A stretch of DNA of 64,000 nt. It comes from Sphingobacteriales bacterium (lineage in GTDB: Bacteria; Bacteroidota; Bacteroidia; Chitinophagales; CAIOSU01). The position numbers were made by a program, and so were the translations under genes. Position 1 is the stretch's first letter. Each line of letters begins with the position of its first letter. Where the stretch lies: contig JAIXUD010000021.1 in assembly GCA_027483645.1 (NCBI GenBank), positions 372,001-436,000 of the forward strand, in the 5' to 3' direction. Below the pieces are notes generated by a model that saw only the letters and a program-made list of their open reading frames with translations, did not search any database and was not told the origin of the DNA. Below, piece after piece: positions 26,776 to 35,533 of the stretch.

Positions 26776-27165
26776 CTCCTGCGGTCTCGCTTGCAGTATC
26801 CGCATCATAAAAAAATGCGCCAAATTGCGGGCGTGCTCTTTGGCGAAGGTTACTTTTTCCCCAGTAAAGCCCTCATCCAGTGTTTGTATCCATATATTCA
26901 GCCATTCGCCAAAGTGCTCCGGGGTAATGGTATGCCCAAAAGCATAGTCCAGCTTAATATGCTCCATCGGCGGGCGGCCTTTGTACATGGGTATGCCCAA
27001 TAAGTTGCCCGTCCAGAAATCGGTGATTTTTTCTAGGTGGTGCTCCCAATCCTGTATGGTTTGGTTGAAGAAATGGCCAATAAAATCGTTCTGGCGCACC
27101 TTGGCATAAAAGGTACGCACCAAATGGCTCACATCATCCCTTGTGTTTATCTCCCGTTTCTCCAT
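26773..27165 (-). CDS. Group 3 truncated hemoglobin
   Basis: A 130-residue globin of group III (TrHb3/ctb type). The N-terminus MEKREINTRDDVSHLVRTFYAKVRQND, the B-C region with IGHFFN, the WEHHLEKITDFWTGNLLG segment and the HFGEWLNIWIQTLDE helix holding the proximal histidine fit the family. It binds oxygen or nitric oxide at a heme and is soluble. A longer frame opens at 27228, but a perfect -7 promoter element at 27179-27186 lies inside that extension, so I start at 27165. It is divergent from a lipoprotein gene. Confidence 0.88.
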   Translation of the reverse strand: MEKREINTRDDVSHLVRTFYAKVRQNDFIGHFFNQTIQDWEHHLEKITDFWTGNLLGIPMYKGRPPMEHIKLDYAFGHTITPEHFGEWLNIWIQTLDEGFTGEKVTFAKEHARNLAHFFMMRILQARPQE

Positions 27166-27178
27166 GGTTTGCATAATG

Positions 27179-27186
27179 CAAAAGTA
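27179..27186 (-). promoter_or_regulatory. -7 element of the globin gene
   Basis: The minus strand reads TACTTTTG, a perfect TAnnTTTG, 13 bases before the chosen ATG. The mRNA leader would be only a few bases long. Confidence 0.5.
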
Positions 27187-27241
27187 GGCATCAACCGTTC
27201 CACTAAGTGCTGAAATGACAATAATCATTTAATTTTACAGT

Positions 27242-27781
27242 ATGCAACAGATTATTGTAAAAGGCATCCTCATTGTTTCAGCCATCATAGCCATTGCCTC
27301 ATGCGGCAAAGAAGAAGACCCCTACAAAGGCAGCTTAGCGTATGCCAACATCGATCAATGCTGCAAAACCCCGCATGTGCTGGAAATTGAAGGCACTGAT
27401 ACCTTTTACATACCCAACTTGTTTTTACCAGCCCGCGATAGCCAAAACACGGAGTTCAACATCTACAGTAACTTCACGGCGGAAATTAACGCGGCAGTTT
27501 TGGAAGGTGCAGATACGCTTTCATCGTTTCGCAATTTGCCAATCGATTCAGGTTATACCAGCCTTTGGAATGGCAATAAAGATTCTCTGGGAGTAAAGGC
27601 AGTTAATGGTGTTTATACTTATTGGCTACAATTGCTTTTGGTAAATGGCGATACGCTAGAGTATACAGGCTCGGTATGTGTGTTAAAAGAAACCGGCTAT
27701 TGCCCAGGCAATGTAGGTACTTGCTACATCCCCTCCCGCGTGTTTAAACCTAACACGCCCAATACTTTAGATGATATTTGA
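27242..27781 (+). CDS. Lipoprotein with gliding-motility C-terminal-like fold
   Basis: A 179-residue protein with a lipoprotein signal (GILIVSAIIAIASCGKEED); Cys21 would be lipidated. The segment TFYIPNLFLPARDSQNTEFNIYSN resembles the IPNxFTPNxDGxNDxF start of the CHU_C/type B sorting fold, and GVKAVNGVYTYWLQLLL resembles its GxxVPxGVYFYxL end. Here the fold is the mature body of a lipoprotein rather than a sorting tail, so it probably stays in the periplasm or at the outer membrane. Cysteine pairs (QCC, GYCPGNVGTC) suggest disulfides. Function unknown. Confidence 0.7.
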   Translation: MQQIIVKGILIVSAIIAIASCGKEEDPYKGSLAYANIDQCCKTPHVLEIEGTDTFYIPNLFLPARDSQNTEFNIYSNFTAEINAAVLEGADTLSSFRNLPIDSGYTSLWNGNKDSLGVKAVNGVYTYWLQLLLVNGDTLEYTGSVCVLKETGYCPGNVGTCYIPSRVFKPNTPNTLDDI

Positions 27782-27900
27782 AGGTAAGATTACCGAAGCA
27801 AAAGCAGGTATCTTGCAGTTAATAAATTTCTCACCTTACAATATATCAAATTATTTTTTGCGGCTAAATCCAGTGTTTGTGCCATTTTTTGGATAATAGG

Positions 27901-28152
27901 TCAACTATGTTTCAATAAATTTTGAATTTCTCTTGCGTGGACGGGTTTTATTTCTAATATTTGCACATCTTTTAGATAAAGCGCTTTATTTTCTTCTGAA
28001 AAGCCCTTATAATAACCCCTTCCACAGCCTATCTGTGTCAATATCGGGGAGTAATAGCCTAAAGTAATCCACACGTTATCAACACCTTGCAAAAGCAAAT
28101 ACCAAATTTGCTCTGTCACCATATTTCCTATCTTGTCCCATGTTTCAGGCAA
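27901..28152 (-). CDS. Small hypothetical protein
   Basis: An 83-residue frame (MPETWDKIGNMVTEQIWYLLLQGVDNVW...) with plausible composition but no recognised domain. The C-terminus (LKDVQILEIKPVHAREIQNLLKHS) looks like a regular helix. It lacks signal and membrane segments. The base composition is more AT-rich than flanking genes. It may be real, or a remnant of a longer gene. Confidence 0.4.
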   Translation of the reverse strand: MPETWDKIGNMVTEQIWYLLLQGVDNVWITLGYYSPILTQIGCGRGYYKGFSEENKALYLKDVQILEIKPVHAREIQNLLKHS

Positions 28153-28212
28153 CTTTCGTGGTAGCTTTACTTATAATCAATTGGATAGCTGGGCTTGTAA
28201 ACTGGGATTACC

Positions 28213-28629
28213 ATGAAAAATTACTTCATTCTGTGGGAAGAAATATCGAAGAGCGAATTGATTGATGCAGAAGACATTCACTTCTTTGCGCTCGAGATGG
28301 ATGGACAGGTTCAATATCTGGGAATGTGTTACGGCCTAAACCTAGTACATGAGGTAGAGGAGTGTATGCAGATTTTCAACCTTGACACAAAGCGCGTAAA
28401 GATTTCCACCGGTGTAATCATCAGCAACATCCACAATGTTATCAACCAACAAATAGCTGAAGAAATTCTGTGCCTGTTAGTGTATAATACCAAACCGTTG
28501 TGCAACGTCATTTGCAAGCGCTCTTACTATGGCCGCGATGGCCTGGAAGTACACAACCGTGGCTACCTGCAATTGCCTGATAAGGTAAAAGCAGACCGTA
28601 GCATTGTGTTGCGCCTTACCGGTAGCTGA
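28213..28629 (+). CDS. Hypothetical cytoplasmic protein
   Basis: A 138-residue protein without signal or membrane segments. It has a beta-alpha pattern (FFALEMDGQVQYLGMCYGLNLVHEVEECMQIF, VKISTGVIISNIHNVINQQIAEEILCLLVYNTKPLCNVICKRSYYG). Several cysteines are scattered without a metal-site spacing. No family recognised. It is followed by a strong hairpin terminator. Confidence 0.6.
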   Translation: MKNYFILWEEISKSELIDAEDIHFFALEMDGQVQYLGMCYGLNLVHEVEECMQIFNLDTKRVKISTGVIISNIHNVINQQIAEEILCLLVYNTKPLCNVICKRSYYGRDGLEVHNRGYLQLPDKVKADRSIVLRLTGS

Positions 28630-28667
28630 GCCTAGTTAGTGCAGCTTGCAAATGCCAAATTACAGAA

Positions 28668-28700
28668 AGGCTTATCTTTATCCCGAGATAAGCCTTTTTG
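28668..28700 (+). terminator. Terminator abutting the next start codon
   Basis: A perfect 10-base stem AGGCTTATCT / AGATAAGCCT (28668-28677 with 28686-28695) is followed by TTTTG. It ends only a few bases before the likely GTG start at 28704, so it either ends transcription of the upstream gene or acts as a leader structure for the next. Confidence 0.75.
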
Positions 28701-28703
28701 TTT

Positions 28704-29342
28704 GTGAGACTTTTTATACTGTTATTACTATTGGCCTCGGCCAGCATCAACATCCAAGCCCAGGCGCTTGATACCGTGGAAGCCCTAATGGCCAGCGGCC
28801 GCATAGTGGATGCCAAGCAACGGCTAGATGCCATAGGCGACACTGCCACACAAAGTACCATCAGGTATCAATTGACGAAAGCCCAACTTTACAAAGAACT
28901 GTTTAAACAAAGTTTACAACTATTCGGCATCAAAAACAACAATTGGTTGGTTATCTCCTGTAATGCCTATGTGGATGGGGTTACGGCCATGGCCAAGTAT
29001 ACCCGTGTACCCGATAGCCTGTTTGTGCTGATTACCGATTGCTACGATAATACCGCCAAAGAAGGCGCACTGGAGGAAAGCACCGGCTCCAAGACGCTGG
29101 CGGAAGACCTGTTCTATACCGCCCACTACAGTGCCACCCTTTGGACTCTTATTTCGGGTGTGGCCGTGCGCGATACTACGGCGCTATACCACATAGGTAT
29201 GTACTTTTACCATAGGGGCACACAGGCCATTACGGTAGAAGCCAAGCAAGAGCACTTTGCCCGCGCGTTGCACTACTTAAAGCCATTAGCTGGGTATAAG
29301 CGTGATGAGGTGTTAGCAGCGCTGAAAGTTATGGAGAATTAA
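28704..29342 (+). CDS. Exported hypothetical protein, helical-repeat type
   Basis: A protein of about 212 residues starting at a GTG (VRLFILLLLLASASINIQAQ as signal peptide); a TTG two codons earlier is the alternative. The mature part is helical with SEL1/TPR-like spacing (ALMASGRIVDAKQRLDAIGD, YHIGMYFYHRGTQ, HFARALHYLKPLAGYKRDEVLAAL). Probably periplasmic. No specific function is recognisable. The upstream terminator hairpin leaves almost no room for a promoter or ribosome-binding site, so its expression signal is unclear. Confidence 0.65.
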   Translation: MRLFILLLLLASASINIQAQALDTVEALMASGRIVDAKQRLDAIGDTATQSTIRYQLTKAQLYKELFKQSLQLFGIKNNNWLVISCNAYVDGVTAMAKYTRVPDSLFVLITDCYDNTAKEGALEESTGSKTLAEDLFYTAHYSATLWTLISGVAVRDTTALYHIGMYFYHRGTQAITVEAKQEHFARALHYLKPLAGYKRDEVLAALKVMEN

Positions 29343-29615
29343 GATTCCTTGGTGAGTGTTTGCTTGGAAGTTAGCTGAATGAACGAGCTTAAAACCAAAA
29401 TCAACAAAAGCATCCAGTGCCTCATACAATCCTTTCAACGTTAAAATACTTAAAATATTGGATTATATTATGTAGCCACAGTGCAAGTTTCAGGCAATAA
29501 TTGCGGAGCGGGCAAGGTTATTATCACCTATTATTTGCTCCTTTCGGCGTTCCGTGCTATATTGGATTTAACACACGGTTCACTATTTTTTAATCATTAA
29601 AATACGTTACTGATT

Positions 29616-30236
29616 ATGCTGTTAACCATCCATCCGCAAAACCCTGATGCCCGCAAAATTGCTCAGGTAATTGAGATACTCCGCAACGGAGGTATTATTG
29701 TATACCCTACTGATACCATCTATACCTTCGGCTGCGATATGAACAATAAAAAGGCCATTGAGAAAATTGCCCGCCTCAAAAATATCAATCCTAAAGAGGC
29801 CAACTTTTCGCTAGTGTGTTATGACCTTAGCCATATATCAGAGTATAGCCACGATTTCAGCAAGTCGGTTTTCAAAATGATGAAAGCCACTTTGCCTGGC
29901 CCGTATACCTATATATTGCGCGGCAACAAAAACGTAACCCGCATTTTCGATTACAAAAAGGGCACCATCGGTATTCGTGTGCCCGATAATAACATAGCCC
30001 GCACCTTGGTGAAAGAGCTGGGCAACCCGCTTATCTCCACTTCGGTGCACGATAAAAGTGACCCATTGCGAGAGTACCTTACCGACCCGGAGGAAATATA
30101 CGAGCGCTACTACAAATTTGTAGATGTGGTAATTGATGGCGGCCCCGGCAGTTTGGAAGCATCCACCGTAATTGATGCCACCGGCGAAGAACCAGAACTG
30201 ATACGCGAAGGCAAAGGCCAAGTGGAAGTGGTGTAG
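29616..30236 (+). CDS. YciO/Sua5/YrdC-family protein, L-threonylcarbamoyladenylate synthase type
   Basis: A 206-residue protein. The N-terminal KIAQVIEILRNGGIIVYPTDTIYTFGCDM and the KEANFSLVCYDLSHISEYS motif are characteristic, with TLPGPYTYILRG, TIGIRVPDN and a TSVHDKSDP loop. Sua5/TsaC makes threonylcarbamoyl-AMP from threonine, bicarbonate and ATP for tRNA t6A37. The YciO branch, which this resembles (shorter, KKGTIGIRVP), may have a different nucleotide-binding role. Cytoplasmic, monocistronic. A 273-base gap upstream shows no other gene. Confidence 0.85.
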   Translation: MLLTIHPQNPDARKIAQVIEILRNGGIIVYPTDTIYTFGCDMNNKKAIEKIARLKNINPKEANFSLVCYDLSHISEYSHDFSKSVFKMMKATLPGPYTYILRGNKNVTRIFDYKKGTIGIRVPDNNIARTLVKELGNPLISTSVHDKSDPLREYLTDPEEIYERYYKFVDVVIDGGPGSLEASTVIDATGEEPELIREGKGQVEVV

Positions 30237-30357
30237 TTTTGATGTACTGTACATGCAATTTGCAAAATATAACCTAAGTATGCAGGTTCATTTTGGAAGT
30301 TATACCTTTTAGACTTTCAAAACGGACATTACCTTATCGAAGTGATACCTCCACGTT

Positions 30358-30476
30358 GTTATGGTGAGCGGAGCCGAACCATCCGTAACACGGTCACGAA
30401 ACACCGTCACTGTGTCGGTAATGTGTATGTATCATGCCACCTACATTATGGATGGTTCGACTCCGCTCACCATGAC
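30358..30476. repeat. Long inverted repeat with GGTGAGCGGAGTCGAACC core
   Basis: A 31-base arm at 30358-30388 pairs with 30446-30476 (about four mismatches), separated by about 57 bases. The core ATGGTGAGCGGAGYCGAACC could fold as a large cruciform or RNA hairpin. The remainder of the 554-base gap from 30237 to 30790 shows no gene. Confidence 0.8.
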
Positions 30477-30790
30477 ACATTTTTGAGAGCAGCCGTATTA
30501 AATACCGTTTTGAAGTCTAAATGGTTTTACTCGCTGGTATTAACATCTATTATGTATCGCTCACCTAGCCTTTCTCTGTTCAATTAAAGTTCAAGGATGG
30601 TAATAGTGAGCGGCTAATACTGCCAAGTCATAACACACCGAAATCAAATTTTGCCATTCTCCGCTTTTCTATAAATGGCTGCGATGGAGCGTCATATTGA
30701 AGGAATGCCCCTGCTGTTAGCCGGCATTTCTTTAATGTAGACACGTTTATAGCACCCCTAATGGCCAATAATTTATAATGATAATAGTAC

Positions 30791-31327
30791 TCACTGCTCC
30801 ACCACCTCATTCAATACATCTTCGTGTATCTCCAAATCGTTTTCGGTGAAGAGTACCATGCGCACTAACTGTACGTGGGTGGTGTGGGGTAAAATGCGTT
30901 TGATAGTGCTGAGGGCTACCTCGGCGGCATCGCGGATGGGATAGCCGAAAATGCCGGTAGCAAGCGCAGGGAAAGCGATGCTCTTCAGTTTATTCTCATC
31001 GGCCAAGCGAATAGAATGCTCATAGCAACGTGCCAACAAATAATCGGATGGCTTATCGATACCATAGATAGGGCCAAGTGTATGGATAACAAACTTGTTG
31101 GGCAGGTTGAAGCCAGGGGTAATTACCGCATCGCCATGCACTATGGGCGCTAGTGGAATGCAAGCTTGGTATAGTTTTGGGCCAGCCGAGGTATGGATAG
31201 CGCCCGCTACTCCCCCACCAGTGCGCAATTCGGCGTTGGCGGCATTCACTACGGCATCTACATCGCGCTGCTCTACTATGTTACCTTGTATCAGTTCAAG
31301 TACTTTCCCGTTGAGCTTTACCTGCAT
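30791..31327 (-). CDS. Macro domain protein, O-acetyl-ADP-ribose deacetylase-like
   Basis: A 178-residue single macro domain of the MacroD/YmdB type. Motifs are DAVVNAANAELRTGGGVAGAIH (ADP-ribose binding with the catalytic region), GDAVITPGFNLP, VIHTLGPIYG and the phosphate loop FPALATGIFGYPIRDAA. It should remove ADP-ribose from acidic residues or hydrolyse O-acetyl-ADP-ribose. No ADP-ribosyltransferase partner is adjacent. Cytoplasmic, monocistronic. Confidence 0.92.
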   Translation of the reverse strand: MQVKLNGKVLELIQGNIVEQRDVDAVVNAANAELRTGGGVAGAIHTSAGPKLYQACIPLAPIVHGDAVITPGFNLPNKFVIHTLGPIYGIDKPSDYLLARCYEHSIRLADENKLKSIAFPALATGIFGYPIRDAAEVALSTIKRILPHTTHVQLVRMVLFTENDLEIHEDVLNEVVEQ

Positions 31328-31428
31328 CGTTGTGTGTTTCTTTTGCTGCTAGTAATAGCAGCAATCCCAAAAGATTGTGTACCCTAAAAATAAAGATAAT
31401 TTGAGGGAAGGAGGCTACACAATCTATC

Positions 31429-31890
31429 TTATGGGTTAGTATTTTTAGGTAAATACCATATCGGTTTCAGTTTCAACAACTTAATGAAGAAAATTATTAC
31501 CAACACAAACTCCAACCTAATCTTACTATTGGCATTTGATAACGGGAAAGCAATTAAACTTGCCACCAAAACAACATGCATGGCACACAATAGCAACCCT
31601 GCCCATATTGCCCAATCCTTCCCATAAAAAAGGCCATATCCTACTATGCCCGAAAGTACAAATAGGGTGCTTACAATTGCCCATTGAAGGTTGAATACGG
31701 TGCTAGATTCAATACCATAAAAGGCTATATTAACATGAAAATCAAATAAACCAAGTATAGCTATAGGTATCACCATCGCCCCAAAGATCATAAACAACCA
31801 GCAGAATAATTTAACCCACCATGGCAATAAGCTGCGGCGGTAGCTTACTATGTTTACTGGTACTTCATTCCTATCAAGTACATTTTCCAT
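31429..31890 (-). CDS. Four-helix membrane protein of unknown function
   Basis: A 153-residue protein with about four hydrophobic segments (WVKLFCWLFMIFGAMVIPIAILGLF, FNLQWAIVSTLFVLSGIVGYGLFY, WAIWAGLLLCAMHVVLVASLIAF and RLEFVLVIIFFIKLLKLKPIW). No recognised family and no catalytic motif. It lies 26 bases downstream of riboflavin synthase on the same strand, so it could be co-transcribed. Confidence 0.6.
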   Translation of the reverse strand: MENVLDRNEVPVNIVSYRRSLLPWWVKLFCWLFMIFGAMVIPIAILGLFDFHVNIAFYGIESSTVFNLQWAIVSTLFVLSGIVGYGLFYGKDWAIWAGLLLCAMHVVLVASLIAFPLSNANSKIRLEFVLVIIFFIKLLKLKPIWYLPKNTNP

Positions 31891-31916
31891 TGCCCTTTCT
31901 TTTATGCTGCTAGTGG

Positions 31917-32510
31917 CTATTTTTGATAGGCCTTCATTTGCCTAGCCAAGTACTTGCCGATAATATCAAACTCAAGGTTAACCTCATCACCCTCCTCCAG
32001 CTTATGGAAATCGGTGTTCTCGAAAGTATAAGGGATAATAGCCACGGAGCAGAAGTCATCACCAGCATCTACCACCGTAAGGCTCACACCGTTTACACAA
32101 ATAGAGCCTTTTTGCACCACCATCACATCCGCTTGTGGCGCAAATCGGAACCAGTACTTCCAGCTGCCACCCAAGGTATCTTTCTGGTAGCAGGTGGCGG
32201 TTTGGTCTACATGGCCTTGAACAATATGCCCATCAAAGCGGGCATTGGCTGCCATGGCTCGCTCTAGGTTTACTATGCTGCCTACTTTGATTTGGCCCAG
32301 ATTAGTGCGCTGCAAGGTTTCGGCAATAGCGGTAACGGTATGCACATCGCCATCAATAGCTACCACGGTAAGGCATACACCATTATGCGCTAGGCTCTGG
32401 TCAATCTTCAATTCAGGCGTGATATAGGAGCTCACTTTGAAATGCACATTAGTGCCATCGTGCTGTATATCTTCTACCGTACCAAGGGTTTCTATAATGC
32501 CTGTAAACAT
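31917..32510 (-). CDS. ribE: Riboflavin synthase alpha subunit
   Basis: A 197-residue enzyme that dismutates two 6,7-dimethyl-8-ribityllumazine molecules to riboflavin. The two tandem lumazine-binding domains start MFTGIIETLGTVEDI and FDGHIVQGHVDQTATC. Each contains the substrate motif (HNGVCLTVVAI, VNGVSLTVVDAGDDF). The length is normal. Other rib genes are not in this window. No RFN riboswitch was seen in the upstream region, which is filled with word repeats. Confidence 0.95.
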   Translation of the reverse strand: MFTGIIETLGTVEDIQHDGTNVHFKVSSYITPELKIDQSLAHNGVCLTVVAIDGDVHTVTAIAETLQRTNLGQIKVGSIVNLERAMAANARFDGHIVQGHVDQTATCYQKDTLGGSWKYWFRFAPQADVMVVQKGSICVNGVSLTVVDAGDDFCSVAIIPYTFENTDFHKLEEGDEVNLEFDIIGKYLARQMKAYQK

Positions 32511-32518
32511 GTGGTGTT

Positions 32519-32660
32519 TAGTTAATTAGTTGATTGGTTTTGCATCACCGCTTAATTAAGCTTTCACTATAAACGCAAAAAGTGCTAAACAGTTAAAATT
32601 ATTGATTAACTAATCAACAGATTAACTGATCAACAGATTAACTGATCAACCAATAACCGA
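32519..32660. repeat. Word-repeat element (TTAACTGATCAACAG type)
   Basis: A short left arm (TTAATTAGTTGATTGG) near 32521-32538 faces a right arm at 32601-32660 with two near-perfect tandem copies of ATTAACTGATCAACAG and an AACCAATAACC end. The right arm runs into the stop codon of the large gene at 32661. Confidence 0.65.
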
Positions 32661-35402
32661 TTAAGGATTTTCCCCTCCATCGCCCCTAATCAAATGGATG
32701 TAGCCTTTCAGTATCTCGGGGTTCTCCACTACGCCTGCTTCCCTTAGCTCGAGTACACGGCATACATAATAGTACACATCCTCGTTCATAGGGTTGCCGC
32801 TGGCATCGTTACCATCCCATTGTATATCGGGGTTGGTGGTTTCGTATACCAAGTATCCCCAGCGGTTGTATATCTTCATATCCACTTGGTATACAAATAG
32901 ATACGGCATACGCGGAGTATAAAAGTCGTTGTCACCATCGGCATTTGGGGTAAACACGTTTGGTAATATATAGCACGGGCAATTGTCCACGCACATAATG
33001 TTACTGAAAGCACTCTCATTACCTGCCGTATCCACTGCAGTAATGGCGTAGCAACCCGCCAAGGTACTCTGAATAGGCCTATGGCTAAAGGTGGTATCCT
33101 CAGCGCCCACTACACTATCAATAAGCGTAAAGATGTTGGTATCAGGTGCCGAATAATAGATTTTATAGATGAAAGCATCCTTATCTTCGCAGGTAAGGTT
33201 TGGGTTGTTCCACACCAGCGAGTTGTTGAGCGTACTAGCCTCGGCATCGCAGTTCTCGCCCTTTTCAATACTGCCGCAATTATTACTTACCATCAGTACC
33301 GGCACACATGGTGCTACCGAATCTTGGGGCACGGCGCAGCTTTCTTGAGATTTGTTGAAAAGCGTATCGGGCAGGGTCACGCTAGTGTATATACCAAAGC
33401 CACGCACCATGTAGCAGTACTCCTCACCATTATTTCTACCGCGGTCAGCATAGTTGGGTGTATCAACAGTATCAATGGGCGTGAACACCCCACCAACTTG
33501 ACGGTTAATTTCGAATCGGGCATTTATCCACGGTACGGTATATTCAAACGTCATATCCACCCTACGGTCTTGCCCAACGGTAACTAGGAAAATAGAGGAA
33601 GCAACTTCGGTACTGCCCAGCAAAGTGCCATTGTTGTAATAAAACTCAACCTCGTAAGCATATGGGCTATCCATTGTGTTCAGCCCATTATCGGTGAAGG
33701 TGGTATCATCCAAGCCACTAAAGGAGTTGCTGGTATAAGTGGTTACCTGGGTGCGATTGGTAGCGCCATCAAATCCCTCACCGCGGAACAATCGATACTC
33801 ATACGGGCCAGGAAATAACAGCGTATCCAAATGCTGCGAACCAGGAAGTGGATTTACCCAGCGTACAAATATTTCACCAGCCGTAGTACTCGTGCTGTTT
33901 ACATCCACATTAACTATGAGCGGCAGGTTGCGAGCTAACTCGGCACAAGCCTCTTCAGACGGCAAGCTCTCTACCTCATTATAGATGATGCCAAAGCTGG
34001 TACGGTCTCCAAAATGTGCTAGTATACGGTAACAATAAATCTGACCTTGCCTTGCAGTGGTATCCAAAAAGCTAAATGCCGATTGTATACCAGAAATTTG
34101 GGTATAGCCCCGCCCAGCTAGGCCTGTTACGCAAGTATCTATAGGAAAGGGATTGGGTCCAACGCGGCGCCAAACGCTAAACCCTAGAAATTTATTGGTG
34201 GTTTGCAGCCCACATGCATAAGGATCTTGCCACGACACCTCAATATTCTCGTTGCTTACGTCAGGTATAGCCACCACATTTTCAGGGCCAGGGGCCACTA
34301 CCTTTATCAGCATGGTCTCAATATCAGTAAGCGGTACGCTCTGCCCGCCAGGTGCCACGTAATTATCAATCGCCCTAAATATAACTTGATAAGGGTCGCG
34401 GCGAATATGGTTGCAAGTGGTTTGCCACTGGAAAGTACCAAAAGCAGGGTTGCCTGTATTGCCTACAAAGTCAGCAGGATTGTCAGCAGCCCCTAACTGA
34501 AAAGGCCCACCAAATGCCGAAAGGCTCACGGTTTGTACATTAGGGTCGGTGGCCGATACTTGAAAATTGAGTAGGGTACCCGCCACTACACAGGTATCCC
34601 TAATTTCTGCAAACATTGGCGGGTCGTTGTTTTGATCTCGCACAATTATTTGCATATCGCGCAACACGGTACTCAATAAAGTTCCCTCGCGATATTCGCG
34701 CACCAAGATGGCAATATTATAAATGCCAGCCTCCTTAGGCACTGCCCAAGTTATTTCGCCTGTAAAAAAGTCGATGGTAAAACTGTTGTCAATGCCGGGG
34801 CTAATTTCATCAGGGTAACGATAAAGCGACACCGGGCTACTGGTACCTAGCAAAGGGGGTACTAGTTCAAAGGTCAAGCTATCGCCATCTGGGTCGAAAG
34901 CACCTGGATTATGAAAAAAGGTATCGTTTAAGTTGGCATAATCAATGGGTGGGGCCAACAGAATCGGTGAGCTGTTTCCACCGATAAAAGATGGATTGTA
35001 AATGCGCAGGGTATCTTCGATGTAAAACAAAGTACCCACCGAGTTATTCATGTTAATGATACCTGCTATTCTATTTGGGTCTTCAACAGAGATAAGATAG
35101 TATGGCAGCGGCCCGGCATAAGTATGTTGGGTTCTGTAAACATTGATTTTGTAATCAGCATTTACAAAAACAGGGTTGGGCAACCTAGCAGCATTAGTGG
35201 TAGTGCCATCGCCCCAATCCACTGGTAGTGAATCGGCATCTGGCGGCTCACCATTGGCTAAGGGGGTAGTATACGTGGTTACGGTAACCTCATAAGACAA
35301 ATAACCTAGTTGACGGAAGGTAAGCTCGCCTGCACGATAATGCGTTGCTGATGCATTAAAGCTCAAAAATACCAGAAGCAATATCAGTAACCGACGAATC
35401 AT
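32661..35402 (-). CDS. Secreted multidomain protein with type B sorting domain (gliding-motility C-terminal family)
   Basis: A 913-residue surface or secreted protein. It has a signal peptide (LLILLLVFLSFNASA), an N-terminal beta-sandwich beginning HYRAGELTFRQLGYLSYEV with Ig/cadherin-like parts up to about residue 360, then fibronectin type III-like modules (about 375-800, each with ISWQDPxxCG-like or NNSLVWNNP starts). The C-terminal 90 residues begin CYILPNVFTPNADGDNDFYTP and contain KIYNRWGYLVYETTNP, the type B sorting domain processed by the type IX system. These proteins often act as adhesins or scaffolds. The exact role is unknown. The first domain recalls proteins of choice in biofilm matrices, but that is inference. 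Confidence 0.9.
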   Translation of the reverse strand: MIRRLLILLLVFLSFNASATHYRAGELTFRQLGYLSYEVTVTTYTTPLANGEPPDADSLPVDWGDGTTTNAARLPNPVFVNADYKINVYRTQHTYAGPLPYYLISVEDPNRIAGIINMNNSVGTLFYIEDTLRIYNPSFIGGNSSPILLAPPIDYANLNDTFFHNPGAFDPDGDSLTFELVPPLLGTSSPVSLYRYPDEISPGIDNSFTIDFFTGEITWAVPKEAGIYNIAILVREYREGTLLSTVLRDMQIIVRDQNNDPPMFAEIRDTCVVAGTLLNFQVSATDPNVQTVSLSAFGGPFQLGAADNPADFVGNTGNPAFGTFQWQTTCNHIRRDPYQVIFRAIDNYVAPGGQSVPLTDIETMLIKVVAPGPENVVAIPDVSNENIEVSWQDPYACGLQTTNKFLGFSVWRRVGPNPFPIDTCVTGLAGRGYTQISGIQSAFSFLDTTARQGQIYCYRILAHFGDRTSFGIIYNEVESLPSEEACAELARNLPLIVNVDVNSTSTTAGEIFVRWVNPLPGSQHLDTLLFPGPYEYRLFRGEGFDGATNRTQVTTYTSNSFSGLDDTTFTDNGLNTMDSPYAYEVEFYYNNGTLLGSTEVASSIFLVTVGQDRRVDMTFEYTVPWINARFEINRQVGGVFTPIDTVDTPNYADRGRNNGEEYCYMVRGFGIYTSVTLPDTLFNKSQESCAVPQDSVAPCVPVLMVSNNCGSIEKGENCDAEASTLNNSLVWNNPNLTCEDKDAFIYKIYYSAPDTNIFTLIDSVVGAEDTTFSHRPIQSTLAGCYAITAVDTAGNESAFSNIMCVDNCPCYILPNVFTPNADGDNDFYTPRMPYLFVYQVDMKIYNRWGYLVYETTNPDIQWDGNDASGNPMNEDVYYYVCRVLELREAGVVENPEILKGYIHLIRGDGGENP

Positions 35403-35444
35403 CCTAGAAGATATTAATAACCTACTACCGTAAAAATAATAAAA

Positions 35445-35470
35445 AAATACCGGGATAAATCCCGGTATTT
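35445..35470 (-). terminator. Terminator of the sdh operon
   Basis: A perfect 12-base stem AAATACCGGGAT / ATCCCGGTATTT with a 2-base loop lies 64 bases past the sdhB stop. On the minus strand it is followed by TTTTATTATTTTTA. Confidence 0.85.
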
Positions 35471-35533
35471 ATAAACGTTATGAGGTAATAAAACATTGCA
35501 AGGTTGCTTTCATAACAAAAGATTGACAGTTAA

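Noticed and set aside
27165-27228. Longer N-terminus of the globin
   Set aside because: It contains the promoter -7 element and has no similarity to the globin start.
32519-32600. FMN riboswitch upstream of riboflavin synthase
   Set aside because: No RFN-like conserved core. The region is composed of word repeats and AT-rich sequence.
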